Shown here one piece after another: positions 21,002 through 29,939 of a stretch of 43,324 bases of DNA. Made by a program: the position numbers and the translations under genes. The notes under the pieces are model-generated. The model saw nothing but the letters and a program-made list of their open reading frames with translations. It searched no databases and was not told where the DNA came from. This stretch comes from Brevundimonas sp. (lineage in GTDB: Bacteria > Pseudomonadota > Alphaproteobacteria > Caulobacterales > Caulobacteraceae): contig NZ_JAEMRD010000013.1 of NCBI RefSeq assembly GCF_016463485.1, positions 1 through 43,324 on the forward strand, read 5' to 3'. Each line of letters starts with the position of its first letter. Position 1 is the stretch's first letter.

Positions 21002-21841
21002 ATGGAAATCCTCAAAACCCACACCGTCCACGGCGGCACCCTGCGCTACCTGCGGCACGACAGTGCGGCGACGGGCACGCCGATGACCCTGTCGGTGTTC
21101 ACGCCGCCGGGAGGGGGCCCCTTCCCCGCCCTGATCTGGCTGTCGGGCCTGACCTGCACGGAAGACAATTTCACCACCAAGGCCGGAGCCTATCGGTCGG
21201 CGGCCGAGCATGGGGTGATGATCGTCGCGCCCGACACCTCGCCGCGCGGTGAGGGCGTGGCCGACGACGAGGCCTATGACCTGGGTCAGGGGGCGGGCTT
21301 CTATGTCGATGCGGTGCGCGGGCCGTGGGTGCCGCATTTCAACATGGAGACCTATGTCACCCGCGACCTGATCTCCCTGATCGACGCGGAGTTTCCAACA
21401 ACGGGCGTCCGGGGGATCAGCGGCCATTCGATGGGCGGGCATGGGGCCCTGACGCTGGCGCTGCGTCACCCGGACCTGTTCCGGTCTGTCTCGGCCTTTG
21501 CGCCGATCGCCTCGCCGACGCGGTGTGGGTGGGGACAGAAGGCGTTCGAGGCCTACTTGGGTGACGACCGGTCGGCCTGGGCCGGGCATGACGCCGCCCT
21601 GCTGATCGAGGGCGGTGCCGCAAAGGGTCGGTTCGACGACATCCTGGTGGACCAGGGCGACGCCGACGGGTTCCTGGCCGACCAGTTGAAGCCGGAACTT
21701 CTGACCGAGGCCGCGCGGATCGCGGGGCAGGCGCTGACCCTGCGGATGCAGCCGGGCTATGACCACTCGTATTTCTTCATGGCCAGCTTCATCGCCGACC
21801 ATGTGGCGTTCCATGCCAAGCGCCTGAAAGCCTCATCATGA
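21002..21841 (+). CDS. frmB: S-formylglutathione hydrolase
   Basis: ALIWLSGLTCTEDNFTTKAGAYRSAAEHGVMIVAPDTSPRGEGV...GISGHSMGGHGALTLALRHPDLFRSVSAFAPI...YDHSYFFMASFIADH. Confidence 0.96.
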   Translation: MEILKTHTVHGGTLRYLRHDSAATGTPMTLSVFTPPGGGPFPALIWLSGLTCTEDNFTTKAGAYRSAAEHGVMIVAPDTSPRGEGVADDEAYDLGQGAGFYVDAVRGPWVPHFNMETYVTRDLISLIDAEFPTTGVRGISGHSMGGHGALTLALRHPDLFRSVSAFAPIASPTRCGWGQKAFEAYLGDDRSAWAGHDAALLIEGGAAKGRFDDILVDQGDADGFLADQLKPELLTEAARIAGQALTLRMQPGYDHSYFFMASFIADHVAFHAKRLKASS

Positions 21842-22077
21842 CCGACGCCGACATTGAGCAGGACCGCCACGCTGGGATGTTCGGTGCCCTGTGCAAGGAG
21901 CTGGGTTACTGTCTGCATGACAAGGGTCAGAAGCGGGTGATGGCGGCCCTGCCGGACGGGCTCGACGCGGCGGTGAAAGCGGTGCTCGACGCCGACGGGG
22001 CCGACTTCCTGAATTCGTCCGGGACGTTGAAACGCCAGATTCGAGACTGTCTGAAAGCCAATCTGCCCGCAGGCTAG
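21838..22077 (+). CDS. Small conserved-looking hypothetical protein overlapping frmB by ATGA
   Basis: 79-aa ORF MTDADIEQDRHAGMFGALCKELGYCLHDKGQKRVMAALPDGLD...; ATGA overlap with frmB stop. Confidence 0.6.
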   Translation: MTDADIEQDRHAGMFGALCKELGYCLHDKGQKRVMAALPDGLDAAVKAVLDADGADFLNSSGTLKRQIRDCLKANLPAG

Positions 22078-22194
22078 CGAACGACTCGCAAGAGGAACGA
22101 AAACGCAGTCCCAGGCTTGGGTCCGGCAGGTGGGCCGCCTAGATGCAGCCCGTCACAACCCTGACCGCCCACCCGGATCGAACGGAGCCTCCCC

Positions 22195-22809
22195 ATGGCC
22201 TATGAACTGCCCCCCCTGCCCTATGCCCACGACGCGCTGGAGCCGATCATCTCCAAGCAGACGCTGGAGTTCCACCACGACAAGCACCATCAGGCCTATA
22301 CCGACAACCTGAACAAGGCGCTGGACGGCCTGGCCGAGGCCGAAGGCAAGTCGCTGGAACAGGTGTTCGCCGAGATCTCCAAATTCCCCAAGGCCGTGCG
22401 CAACAACGGCGGCGGCTATTGGAACCACATCTTCTACTGGGAGAGCATGGCACCCCAGGGCGAAACGGGTGAACCGTCGGCCGAACTGGCCGCCGCCATC
22501 GACGCCGACCTGGGCGGGATGGACGCCTTCAAGACCGCGTTCGAGCAGGCGGGCGTGACCCAGTTCGGTTCGGGCTGGGCCTGGCTGATCCTGGAAGGCG
22601 ACAAGCTGAAGGTGATCAACACGCCGAACCAGGACAACTCCCTGATGGACATCAACCCCGACAAGGGCACGCCCCTGCTGGTCAACGACGTCTGGGAACA
22701 CGCCTACTACCTCGACTACCAGAACAAGCGCCCGGCCTTCCTGGGGGCCTTCTGGCCGATCGTGAACTGGAACAAGGCCAACGAGCGGTTTGCAGCCGCC
22801 AGGGGTTGA
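22195..22809 (+). CDS. sodB: Fe/Mn superoxide dismutase
   Basis: MAYELPPLPYAHDALEPIISKQTLEFHHDKHHQAYTDNLN...GSGWAWLI...NDVWEHAYYLDYQNKRPAFL. Confidence 0.97.
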   Translation: MAYELPPLPYAHDALEPIISKQTLEFHHDKHHQAYTDNLNKALDGLAEAEGKSLEQVFAEISKFPKAVRNNGGGYWNHIFYWESMAPQGETGEPSAELAAAIDADLGGMDAFKTAFEQAGVTQFGSGWAWLILEGDKLKVINTPNQDNSLMDINPDKGTPLLVNDVWEHAYYLDYQNKRPAFLGAFWPIVNWNKANERFAAARG

Positions 22810-22837
22810 AACGTCCGACCGGCGTTGACTCCGGGAG

Positions 22838-22863
22838 GGCGGGCCGTCATAAGCCCGCCTTTC
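22838..22863 (+). terminator. Probable terminator of sodB
   Basis: GGCGGGC-cgtcataa-GCCCGCC followed by a short TTT. Confidence 0.5.
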
Positions 22864-22980
22864 CCGCGTCGGCCTTACGGCTGAACGCGCGAAGAGACTA
22901 CGGACGATGCGTGGACCGCCGTTGAGATCGCCCTCCCACTTTCGGGAAGGCCGGGCCGCATCACTGAAGAAGAGATACGT

Positions 22981-23598
22981 ATGTCCAAGCGCCACAGCGC
23001 CAAATACAAGATCGACCGGGCCATGGGTGAAAACCTGTGGGGTCGTGCCAAGTCACCCGTCAACAAGCGCTCGTATGGCCCCGGCCAGCACGGCCAGCGC
23101 CGCAAGTCCAAGGTCTCTGACTTCGGCCTGCAGCTGAAGGCCAAGCAGAAGCTCAAGGGCTACTACGCCAACCTGACGGAAAAGCAGTTCCGCAAGACCT
23201 ATGACGAGGCCGCCCGCCGCAAGGGCAACACCTCGGAAATCCTGATCGGCCTGCTGGAAGCCCGTCTGGACGCCACGGTCTATCGCGCCAAGTTCGTGCC
23301 GACCCCCTGGGCCGCCCGTCAGTTCGTCAACCACGGCCACGTCACCGTCAACGGCAAGAAGGTGAACATCGCTTCGTATCGCCTGCGCGTCGGCGACGTC
23401 GTCGAGGTCAAGGAAAAGTCCCGCAACATGGCGCTGGTGCTCGAAGCCCAGCAGTCCGGCGAGCGCGACATCCCCGACTATCTGGAACTGGGCGACCGTG
23501 GTTTCTCGGTCCGCTTCGTCCGCTTCCCCGAACTGGCCGACGTGCCCTTCGCGGTGAAGATGGAGCCGAACCTGGTCGTCGAATACTACAGCTCCTGA
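22981..23598 (+). CDS. rpsD: 30S ribosomal protein S4
   Basis: [62 protein letters not shown]...[28 protein letters not shown]. Confidence 0.98.
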   Translation: MSKRHSAKYKIDRAMGENLWGRAKSPVNKRSYGPGQHGQRRKSKVSDFGLQLKAKQKLKGYYANLTEKQFRKTYDEAARRKGNTSEILIGLLEARLDATVYRAKFVPTPWAARQFVNHGHVTVNGKKVNIASYRLRVGDVVEVKEKSRNMALVLEAQQSGERDIPDYLELGDRGFSVRFVRFPELADVPFAVKMEPNLVVEYYSS

Positions 23599-23627
23599 TC
23601 GCTCCGCGATCAGTTCGCTTTCTTTTT
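23595..23627 (+). terminator. First hairpin downstream of rpsD (overlaps stop codon)
   Basis: CTGATCGC-tcc-GCGATCAG followed by TTCGCTTTCTTTTT. Confidence 0.55.
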
Positions 23628-23678
23628 CCGGCTACCGCGCTTCGCGCTACTTGAGCCGGGATGGGACCAGAATCGAAG

Positions 23679-23706
23679 AAGGCCCCGGGGCAACCCGGGG
23701 CCTTTT
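23679..23706 (+). terminator. Strong Rho-independent terminator after rpsD
   Basis: AAGGCCCCGGG-gcaa-CCCGGGGCCTTTT. Confidence 0.9.
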
Positions 23707-23797
23707 CCTTTGGGTCAGGATTACGGAACCGTCAGTTCCCTTGGCGCGCGAACAGGCGCACTATGTGTCCGGGTTCGGGATCCGGCGGGAGGCTGGA

Positions 23798-24193
23798 ATG
23801 AAACGCATCGTCGTCGCATTGATCGCGATCGCATCGCTGGCGGCCGGTTGCGCTACCTTGCCGGCCGGCCTGCCATTCGGACCGGACGACGTCCAGGTGG
23901 CGACACAGCCCCCCATGCCCGGCCAGCTGGAACCTATCCACGCCGCAGCTCTGGTCAACAATGTCGCGGTGTTCTGGGTGTCGTCGAACGGCTGCACCAG
24001 CAAGGACGACCTGACCCCGGTGGTCGAGACGCACGGCGACGCCTCGGTCATCACCCTGCGCCGCATCTCCGAGGATCGCTGCAAGACACCGCTCGACGAC
24101 GGGTTCGAGGTCCAGTGGTCGTATCAGGAACTCGGACTGACGCCGGGATCGCGGGTGTCGGTCAACAACCCCTATCAGTTGCCCCAGACCTAA
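23798..24193 (+). CDS. Small putative lipoprotein
   Basis: MKRIVVALIAIASLAAGCATLP lipobox (LAAGC); ATG at 23798. Confidence 0.65.
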   Translation: MKRIVVALIAIASLAAGCATLPAGLPFGPDDVQVATQPPMPGQLEPIHAAALVNNVAVFWVSSNGCTSKDDLTPVVETHGDASVITLRRISEDRCKTPLDDGFEVQWSYQELGLTPGSRVSVNNPYQLPQT

Positions 24194-25257
24194 GCCTTGG
24201 CGCTCGCGCTGAGCGAGGGATTCTGGACCGCCGCCAACTGGCTGTGGATCACCGACACCAGGGTGCCGTGGCCGGGGCTCTCTACCTGAATCCGGGCGTG
24301 AAGCTGTTTGGCCAGGGCCTCGACGATACTGGTGCCCAGGCCCGGCGTGGCGCTGGCCGCGTCCTTCGGCATGCCGACGCCGTCGTCGCGCACCGTCAGG
24401 GTCCAGTTGGGACCATGGCTGGAATAGCCGACTACGATCGTGCCGCTGCGTCCGCCGGGGAAGGCGTGCTTCAGGGCGTTGATCACCAGTTCGGTCACGA
24501 TCAAGCCAAGGCTGACGGAGATGTCGGCATTGGTGGCGCTTTCATCGGCCTCGACCCTGATCGACAGGCGGGTCGGGTCGTGGATCATCGAGGCGCCGAT
24601 GCTCTTGCACAACTGGATGAAGTATGGGGCCAGCTCGACCTCACCGAGGCGCGAGGTCGCGAGTTGCTGTTGCAAGGCGGCGACCGACATGACGCGAATG
24701 TGAGCGTCGGTCAGATGCAGTCTGGTCTCGTCGGAGGTGGTCTTCCTGGCGCTTTGCAGGATGACGCTGGCGATGATCTGCAGGCTGTTGGCGACGCGGT
24801 GCTGAAGCTCCTGCAACAGGATCGCCTTCTCGCGCAGGAGGTCGTCACGCAGTTGGCTGTCGGCGCGCGCATCGGTGACATCCTGGATCGTCAGCAGCAG
24901 GCGGACAGGATCGGTGTCGGAATAGACGAGCCGCTGGGCGTTGATGACCAGTTTGCGGACACCCTGACGTAGAACCTTCAGATCCATCTCATAGGCGTCG
25001 ATGGCAGCGTCACCGTTGGCTGTGGCCTCCAGCAGCACCCGCAGTTGAGGCCTGTTCCATTCGCCGGTTCCGATCTCGCCCAGGAAACGATTGATGATCC
25101 GATCCGGGTCGATGTCGAAGGTGCGACAGAAGGACGTGCTGGCGGCGATGACCTTCAGGGACTGGTCAAGAAGCAGAAGCGGGGCCGTCGAGGATCCCAC
25201 AACGGCAAGTGCGAGGCTGAGCGGACCATCGGGATGCAGCGGCGGGTGGGCAGCCAT
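24190..25257 (-). CDS. PAS-domain sensor histidine kinase, HisKA_2 family
   Basis: ILLQELQHRVANSLQIIASVILQSARKT (HisKA_2 phosphoacceptor), LGLIVTELVINALKHAFPGGRSGTI (N box), TVRDDGVGMP...GLGTSIVEALAKQL; N-terminal PAS-like region. Start could be 25302. Confidence 0.9.
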   Translation of the reverse strand: MAAHPPLHPDGPLSLALAVVGSSTAPLLLLDQSLKVIAASTSFCRTFDIDPDRIINRFLGEIGTGEWNRPQLRVLLEATANGDAAIDAYEMDLKVLRQGVRKLVINAQRLVYSDTDPVRLLLTIQDVTDARADSQLRDDLLREKAILLQELQHRVANSLQIIASVILQSARKTTSDETRLHLTDAHIRVMSVAALQQQLATSRLGEVELAPYFIQLCKSIGASMIHDPTRLSIRVEADESATNADISVSLGLIVTELVINALKHAFPGGRSGTIVVGYSSHGPNWTLTVRDDGVGMPKDAASATPGLGTSIVEALAKQLHARIQVESPGHGTLVSVIHSQLAAVQNPSLSASAKA

Positions 25258-25466
25258 GGCTGGCCCTTCAGGTGATCCGGAGGCTCGCGGAGCGAGAGCC
25301 ATACCCGGCCGAGATTTCGAGGAAGCGCGAAGATCGCCCCAGACGATCATTCGATCAGGATGAAACCTTAACACGCGTCGCGCACTTGCGCGCGCTTTAT
25401 TGCGCCAACGTCCATCAGCCCGGCTGAATACAGTGAAGCTTTGGGCCGGTCGACTATTGCCGGGCG

Positions 25467-25892
25467 TCAGCGCGCCTCGAAGGTCGGCAGCATGGTCGCC
25501 GGGATGCGGGTGGGCCGCATGGTGATGGCGTCCACCAGACACCATTCCGACAGCCCCTGCGCGCACAGTCGCCCCTCGCCGTCCTCGATGCGGACATAGC
25601 GGTTGAAGCGTGGGCCTTGCGGATCTCCGACCCAGGTGCGGGCCACGGCGGTCGCGTCGGGCATCAGGGCGCGCAGATAGTCGATCTCGTGACGCAAGGC
25701 GACCCACGACCAGCGGGCGCGGGTCTCTTCGTCGAAGCGGGCGTTCCAGTGGGCCGTGCCCGCATCCTGGAGCCAGCCGACATAGACGACATTGTTGACG
25801 TGGCCGTTGGCGTCGATGTGCTCGGGCAGCACGTCCAGCGGGACGGTGAAAACCTCGCGGTCGGGACGCGGTTCGAGGATGGGACGGGCCAA
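25467..25892 (-). CDS. Hot-dog fold acyl-CoA thioesterase
   Basis: FTVPLDVLPEHIDANGHVNNVVYVGWLQDAGTAHW...RHEIDYLRALMPDA. Confidence 0.88.
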   Translation of the reverse strand: MARPILEPRPDREVFTVPLDVLPEHIDANGHVNNVVYVGWLQDAGTAHWNARFDEETRARWSWVALRHEIDYLRALMPDATAVARTWVGDPQGPRFNRYVRIEDGEGRLCAQGLSEWCLVDAITMRPTRIPATMLPTFEAR

Positions 25893-25894
25893 GG

Positions 25895-26248
25895 TCAGTC
25901 CTGACCGAGCGCCACGCCCTTCTCGGCCATCAGGGCGTGCAGTTCGCCCGCCTGGAACATCTCGCGCACGATGTCGGAGCCGCCGACGAACTCGCCCTTC
26001 ACATAGAGTTGGGGGATGGTCGGCCAGTCGGTGAAAGCCTTGATGCCGTCGCGCAGGGCGTCGTCCTGAAGCACGTCGACGCCGACGAAGGGCGCGCCGA
26101 CCTGATCGAGGATCTGCACCGCCAGAGACGAGAAGCCACAGCGCGGAGCGTCCGGGGTGCCCTTCATGAACAGCACGACCTCATGATCCCTGACGGTCGA
26201 GGCGATGAAGTCGTGGACGGGATCGGCGGCAACAGCTTGGTCGGTCAC
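25895..26248 (-). CDS. grxD: Monothiol (CGFS) glutaredoxin, Grx4 family
   Basis: VVLFMKGTPDAPRCGFSSLAVQILDQVG...FTDWPTIPQLYVKGEFVGGSDIVREMFQAGEL. Confidence 0.96.
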   Translation of the reverse strand: MTDQAVAADPVHDFIASTVRDHEVVLFMKGTPDAPRCGFSSLAVQILDQVGAPFVGVDVLQDDALRDGIKAFTDWPTIPQLYVKGEFVGGSDIVREMFQAGELHALMAEKGVALGQD

Positions 26249-26334
26249 GGGAGGAGCCTTTCGGGTTCGCCCGTCAGCTAGGGACGATGCCCCGGCCGGT
26301 CAAGGCCGACGGGGCCAAGGTGACCGGAGCGTGA

Positions 26335-27255
26335 TCAGGCGACCTGTCTGGCCGCACCGACGCGGGCCATCTCGATCTGGGCCGACAGGCCGGGCGGCAT
26401 GTCGCGATCGGGGACGGTGGCCAGGACGGCGATCCGGGCCTCGTCGCGCGCCTCGATCATCACGCTGCAGATCGCGGGATCGGTCATCACGTGGGCCAGA
26501 GAGATCGACTCGGCGTCCCAGCCCGAAGTCTGGTGCAGGAAGGCGAAGGTTCCCGCGCCGGCCAGGGGATCGTTCTTGGGGCGACCCGAGCCGAGGCCGA
26601 ACAGACCTTTTTTCGGCTGATGCAGCGAGGCGGCCTTTTTCGGCGTGGCGATGGCCTCGGGGAAATAGCCGTAGGCGAAGACGGCCATGTCCTGTTCCTT
26701 GGCGGCGCGGATCCGGCTGCGTACCCGCCATTCGGAATCGACGTGATAGGGGGTGGCCAGGACGTCGAAGGCCCCCGTCGAGACATAGGCGTCCATGACC
26801 TCGCCGTCGCCCGAGACGCCCAGATAGCGGACCCGCTCGGTGGCGCGCAGGGCCTTGAGCGCATTCAGCGAGGACTGCGGCAGTTCATGGTCTTCGGGCT
26901 GTTCCAGCAGGGCCATGTCGATCCAGCCCAGGCCCGAGATGTGCAGCGCCCGGTCGATGGCGTGGGTCATGCCCTCGGCGGAAAAGTCGCGCTGGCTGTT
27001 CCGACGGCCGTCGCCGCGCCCGAGCGTCAGGCTGACGTTCAGCAGCTTGCGATCGACGCTGGACAGGGCCTGACCGACGCATTCGGCCAGGACCGGGTCG
27101 GCGCTTTGCAGGCAGTAGGCGTTGATGCCCGCCTCCAGCCCCGCATAGATCAGGGCGGCGGCGGCGTCCGGCCCGCGCGAAATGGCGTCCAGACCCACGC
27201 TGAGCGTCACGGTCGAGATCGAGGCACCGTTGGCGCCGAAGGGGCGGTAACGCAT
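26335..27255 (-). CDS. Aldo/keto reductase-like protein
   Basis: MRYRPFGANGASISTVTLSVG...GMTHAIDRALHISGLGWIDMALLEQPEDHELPQSSLNALKALRATERVRYLGVSGDGEVMDAYV. Confidence 0.8.
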   Translation of the reverse strand: MRYRPFGANGASISTVTLSVGLDAISRGPDAAAALIYAGLEAGINAYCLQSADPVLAECVGQALSSVDRKLLNVSLTLGRGDGRRNSQRDFSAEGMTHAIDRALHISGLGWIDMALLEQPEDHELPQSSLNALKALRATERVRYLGVSGDGEVMDAYVSTGAFDVLATPYHVDSEWRVRSRIRAAKEQDMAVFAYGYFPEAIATPKKAASLHQPKKGLFGLGSGRPKNDPLAGAGTFAFLHQTSGWDAESISLAHVMTDPAICSVMIEARDEARIAVLATVPDRDMPPGLSAQIEMARVGAARQVA

Positions 27256-27258
27256 GGA

Positions 27259-27513
27259 TCAGTCTCCGGCCAAAACTGGAGGTGGGGGAGCGGAAGTTTC
27301 GAGCGCGAGGGCGTGCAGTGCCCCGCCCATCTGGCCCTTCAGGGCGGCATAGACGAGCTGGTGCTGGCGGACCCGGGGCATGCCGGCAAAGGCGGTCGAG
27401 ACGATGCGCGCACGATAATGGTCGCCGTCCCCGGCCAGATCGTCGATGGCGATCTCGGCGTCGGGAAAGGCCTCGGCCAGATGGGCGTGCAGCGTTTCGG
27501 CGGACATTGGCAT
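27259..27513 (-). CDS. BolA family protein
   Basis: LHAHLAEAFPDAEIAIDDLAGDGDHYRARIVSTAFAGMPRVRQHQLVYAALKGQMGGALHALALET. Confidence 0.92.
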   Translation of the reverse strand: MPMSAETLHAHLAEAFPDAEIAIDDLAGDGDHYRARIVSTAFAGMPRVRQHQLVYAALKGQMGGALHALALETSAPPPPVLAGD

Positions 27514-27581
27514 GGACGAGCGGTCTCGGTTCACCGCCAAGGTTGACGCATAAACCTTAATGTCCGGCATACGGCGGGATC

Positions 27582-27695
27582 GGTGGCTGGTGGCTGGGGG
27601 TTACCGGATCACCCACCGAGCGGCATCGGCGACAGGCCATGGAAGCCAAGGCAGGACTGCCGCACCCAAGCACCAACCACTAGCCACCAACCACC
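27582..27695. repeat. Imperfect 21-bp inverted repeat bracketing ~70 bp at the 3' end of the GNAT gene
   Basis: GGTGGCTGGTGGCTGGGGGTT (27582-27602) versus AACCACTAGCCACCAACCACC (27675-27695), 18/21 complementary. Confidence 0.7.
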
Positions 27696-28216
27696 TTCGC
27701 GAACCGCTCCAGCAGGATGACCGGCCGTTCGTAGTACACCCCCTCCGCATAAGGCCTGAACCCCGTTCGCTCGGCCAGTTTCAGGGACGGGGCGTTGTCG
27801 GGGTTGATCATGCAGACGGTGCGGGGCACCTTCAGGCTGTGGTCCGCCCAGGCCAGGGCGGCGTCCAGACCCTCGCGCGCCAGCCCCTGGCCCTGAAACG
27901 CCGATCCCACGCCCCAGCCGAGTTCGGGGGCGTCCAGTGGAGGTGTGCAGCCCCGGCGGTAGTCGAGCACCCCGACGCTGCCGACATAGGCCCCGTCCGT
28001 CTTCTGGCGCAGGGCCCAGTTGCCAAAGCCCAGCACCTGCCAGTGGCCGATGTCGCGAAGCAGGCGGAACCAGACCTCTTCCTGTGACATCGGGTCGCGA
28101 TGGGCGATGACCTGGGTGAAGACGGGGTCGCTCCACAGGGCCATGAGGTCGTCGAAATCCGCCAGGGCGACGGGCGTCAGGATGAGCCGCTCGGTGGTGA
28201 GAATCGGAAGGGTCAT
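27680..28216 (-). CDS. GNAT family N-acetyltransferase
   Basis: LTTERLILTPVALADFDDLMALWSDPVFTQVIAHRDPMSQEEVWFRLLRDIGHW...ELGWGVGSAFQGQGLAREGLDAAL...TVCMINPDNAPSLKLAERTGF. Confidence 0.92.
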   Translation of the reverse strand: MTLPILTTERLILTPVALADFDDLMALWSDPVFTQVIAHRDPMSQEEVWFRLLRDIGHWQVLGFGNWALRQKTDGAYVGSVGVLDYRRGCTPPLDAPELGWGVGSAFQGQGLAREGLDAALAWADHSLKVPRTVCMINPDNAPSLKLAERTGFRPYAEGVYYERPVILLERFAKVVGG

Positions 28217-29211
28217 CGGGCCTCGAACAGGGACCCGGCGCGCTCGATGCGGGTCGCGCCCGACGCATCGGTGACGGCGAAGGTGAAACCGGGCTGGAGC
28301 GCCCAGCCGCCCCATTCCCCCTGTTTCGACAGGGCCAGGAAGGCGACCTGATGATCGGCGATGGCCGTACCGCGCAAACGCGCCAGCCGTTCAATCACGC
28401 TGCGACAGGCCTCGGTCGGCGACTTGCCCTGACGGATGGCCTCGACGACGGCGTGGGATCCGGCGACGCGGACGACGTCCTCGCCGAGACCGGTGGCAGT
28501 CGCCGCCCCGACCTCGTCATCGACGAACAGGCCCGCGCCGATGATCGGACTGTCGCCGACCCGGCCCCGCATCTTGAAGGCCAGGCCCGAGGTGGTGCAG
28601 GCCCCGGCCATGTGGCCGTCCAGCCCGATGGCCAGCAGGCCGATGGTGTCGTGGTTGCCCGGACCGCCCGGCATCGACCGCCACTCGGTATTCTCGCGAT
28701 TGCTGACCGGGGCATAGGTCGAGGTCTTCAGCCATTCGCGCCAGGCGGCCTCGGCGCCCGGCGAGGGCATGACGGCCGTCTCGAACGCCTGGTCCAGGGC
28801 GAAGCGGCGGGCCCCCTCCCCCACCAGCATGGTGTGGGGCGTCTTCTCCATCACGGCCCGCGCGACCGAGACCGGATGGGCGATGTCCTCCAGCGCGCAG
28901 ACCGCGCCGATGTCGCCGTTCCAGTTCATGACGCAGGCGTCCAGCGTCACCCGCCCGTCACGGTCCGGATAGCCGCCGACGCCGACCGAGGTATTGTCCG
29001 GATCGGATTCGACGACCCGACCGCCCGCCTCGACCATGTCGAGTGCCGAGCCCCTCGCGCGTCGGACCTCTATGCCTGCCGCATTGGCCACCCGTCCGAA
29101 ATCCCAGGTGGAGACCATGACGGCGCGCGACACCGGCGTCCGGGCCGAGACGGCCGAGGCCATGGCCAGACCGGGCGCCAGGAACAGGGCGCGGCGGACG
29201 ACCTCGCTCAT
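28213..29211 (-). CDS. N4-(beta-N-acetylglucosaminyl)-L-asparaginase (Ntn hydrolase)
   Basis: SALDMVEAGGRVVESDPDNTSVGVGGYPDRDGRVTLDACVM...GNHDTIGLLAIGLDGHMAGACTTSGLAFKMRGRVGDSPIIGAGLFVDDEVGAATATGLGE. Confidence 0.94.
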   Translation of the reverse strand: MSEVVRRALFLAPGLAMASAVSARTPVSRAVMVSTWDFGRVANAAGIEVRRARGSALDMVEAGGRVVESDPDNTSVGVGGYPDRDGRVTLDACVMNWNGDIGAVCALEDIAHPVSVARAVMEKTPHTMLVGEGARRFALDQAFETAVMPSPGAEAAWREWLKTSTYAPVSNRENTEWRSMPGGPGNHDTIGLLAIGLDGHMAGACTTSGLAFKMRGRVGDSPIIGAGLFVDDEVGAATATGLGEDVVRVAGSHAVVEAIRQGKSPTEACRSVIERLARLRGTAIADHQVAFLALSKQGEWGGWALQPGFTFAVTDASGATRIERAGSLFEAR

Positions 29212-29939
29212 ATCAGGCCCAGTTGCTTGAAGCTGGCGACGCCGTCCCGGCCGACGATCAGGTGGTCGTGGACACTGACGTTCAGCGGATGGCCGGCGGC
29301 GACGATCTGTCGGGTCATGTCGATGTCGGCGCGGCTGGGGGTCGGGTCGCCGGCCGGGTGGTTGTGGACCACGATGATGTTCCGCGACGACAGTTCCAGC
29401 GCCCGGCGGATCACCTCGCGCGGATAGACGGGGGCGTGGTCGATCGTGCCCCGGTTCTGGACCTCGTCGAGGATCAGCTGGTTTCGGTTATCCAGATACA
29501 GGACGCGGAACTGTTCGATCGGTTCGTGCTGAAGCGCGACCCGCACATAGGCCAGCAGCGCCGTCCAGGACGAGATCACCGGGCGCTTGGACGCCGGTTC
29601 GCGCGCCACCCGCCGCGCCGCATCGAAGATCAGTTGCAGGTCCAGCGCCGTGGCGCGCGATTGCTTGCCACGCACGATCTTGAGCGATTCCGCGACCTGG
29701 GCGTCGATGGCTTCGTGGCTGGCGGCCCCGATGCCCTCCAGGCTGCCGAACCTGGCAAGCAGGTCCTTGGCGAGTGGCTTGGTGTCCTTGTACGGGATCG
29801 ACCGGAACAGCAGCATCTCGAGCAGCTCATAGTCAGGCAGGGCGTCGATCCCGCCCTTGGCCGCACGTTCGCGCAGCCGCTCGCGGTGGCCGGAGTTACG
29901 GCTTTTTGCCGGAAGGGGCGCGGGGGCTGCGTCGCTCAA
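29208..29939 (-). CDS. radC: RadC/JAB-domain protein (likely TTG start at 29939)
   Basis: HRERLRERAAKGGIDALPDYELLEMLLFRSIPYKDTKPLAKDLLARFGSL...IIVVHNHPAGDPTPSRADIDMTRQI; TTG overlaps the upstream TGA. Confidence 0.92.
   Translation of the reverse strand: MSDAAPAPLPAKSRNSGHRERLRERAAKGGIDALPDYELLEMLLFRSIPYKDTKPLAKDLLARFGSLEGIGAASHEAIDAQVAESLKIVRGKQSRATALDLQLIFDAARRVAREPASKRPVISSWTALLAYVRVALQHEPIEQFRVLYLDNRNQLILDEVQNRGTIDHAPVYPREVIRRALELSSRNIIVVHNHPAGDPTPSRADIDMTRQIVAAGHPLNVSVHDHLIVGRDGVASFKQLGLI

Noticed and set aside
22094-22120. GGAAC upstream of sodB as an EcfG-type promoter
   Set aside because: The -10 position reads GCTT rather than cGTT; not good enough to claim.
22861-22980. Ribosomal-protein leader regulating rpsD
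   Set aside because: A leader of ~120 nt exists, but I could not identify a known S4-binding structure by eye.
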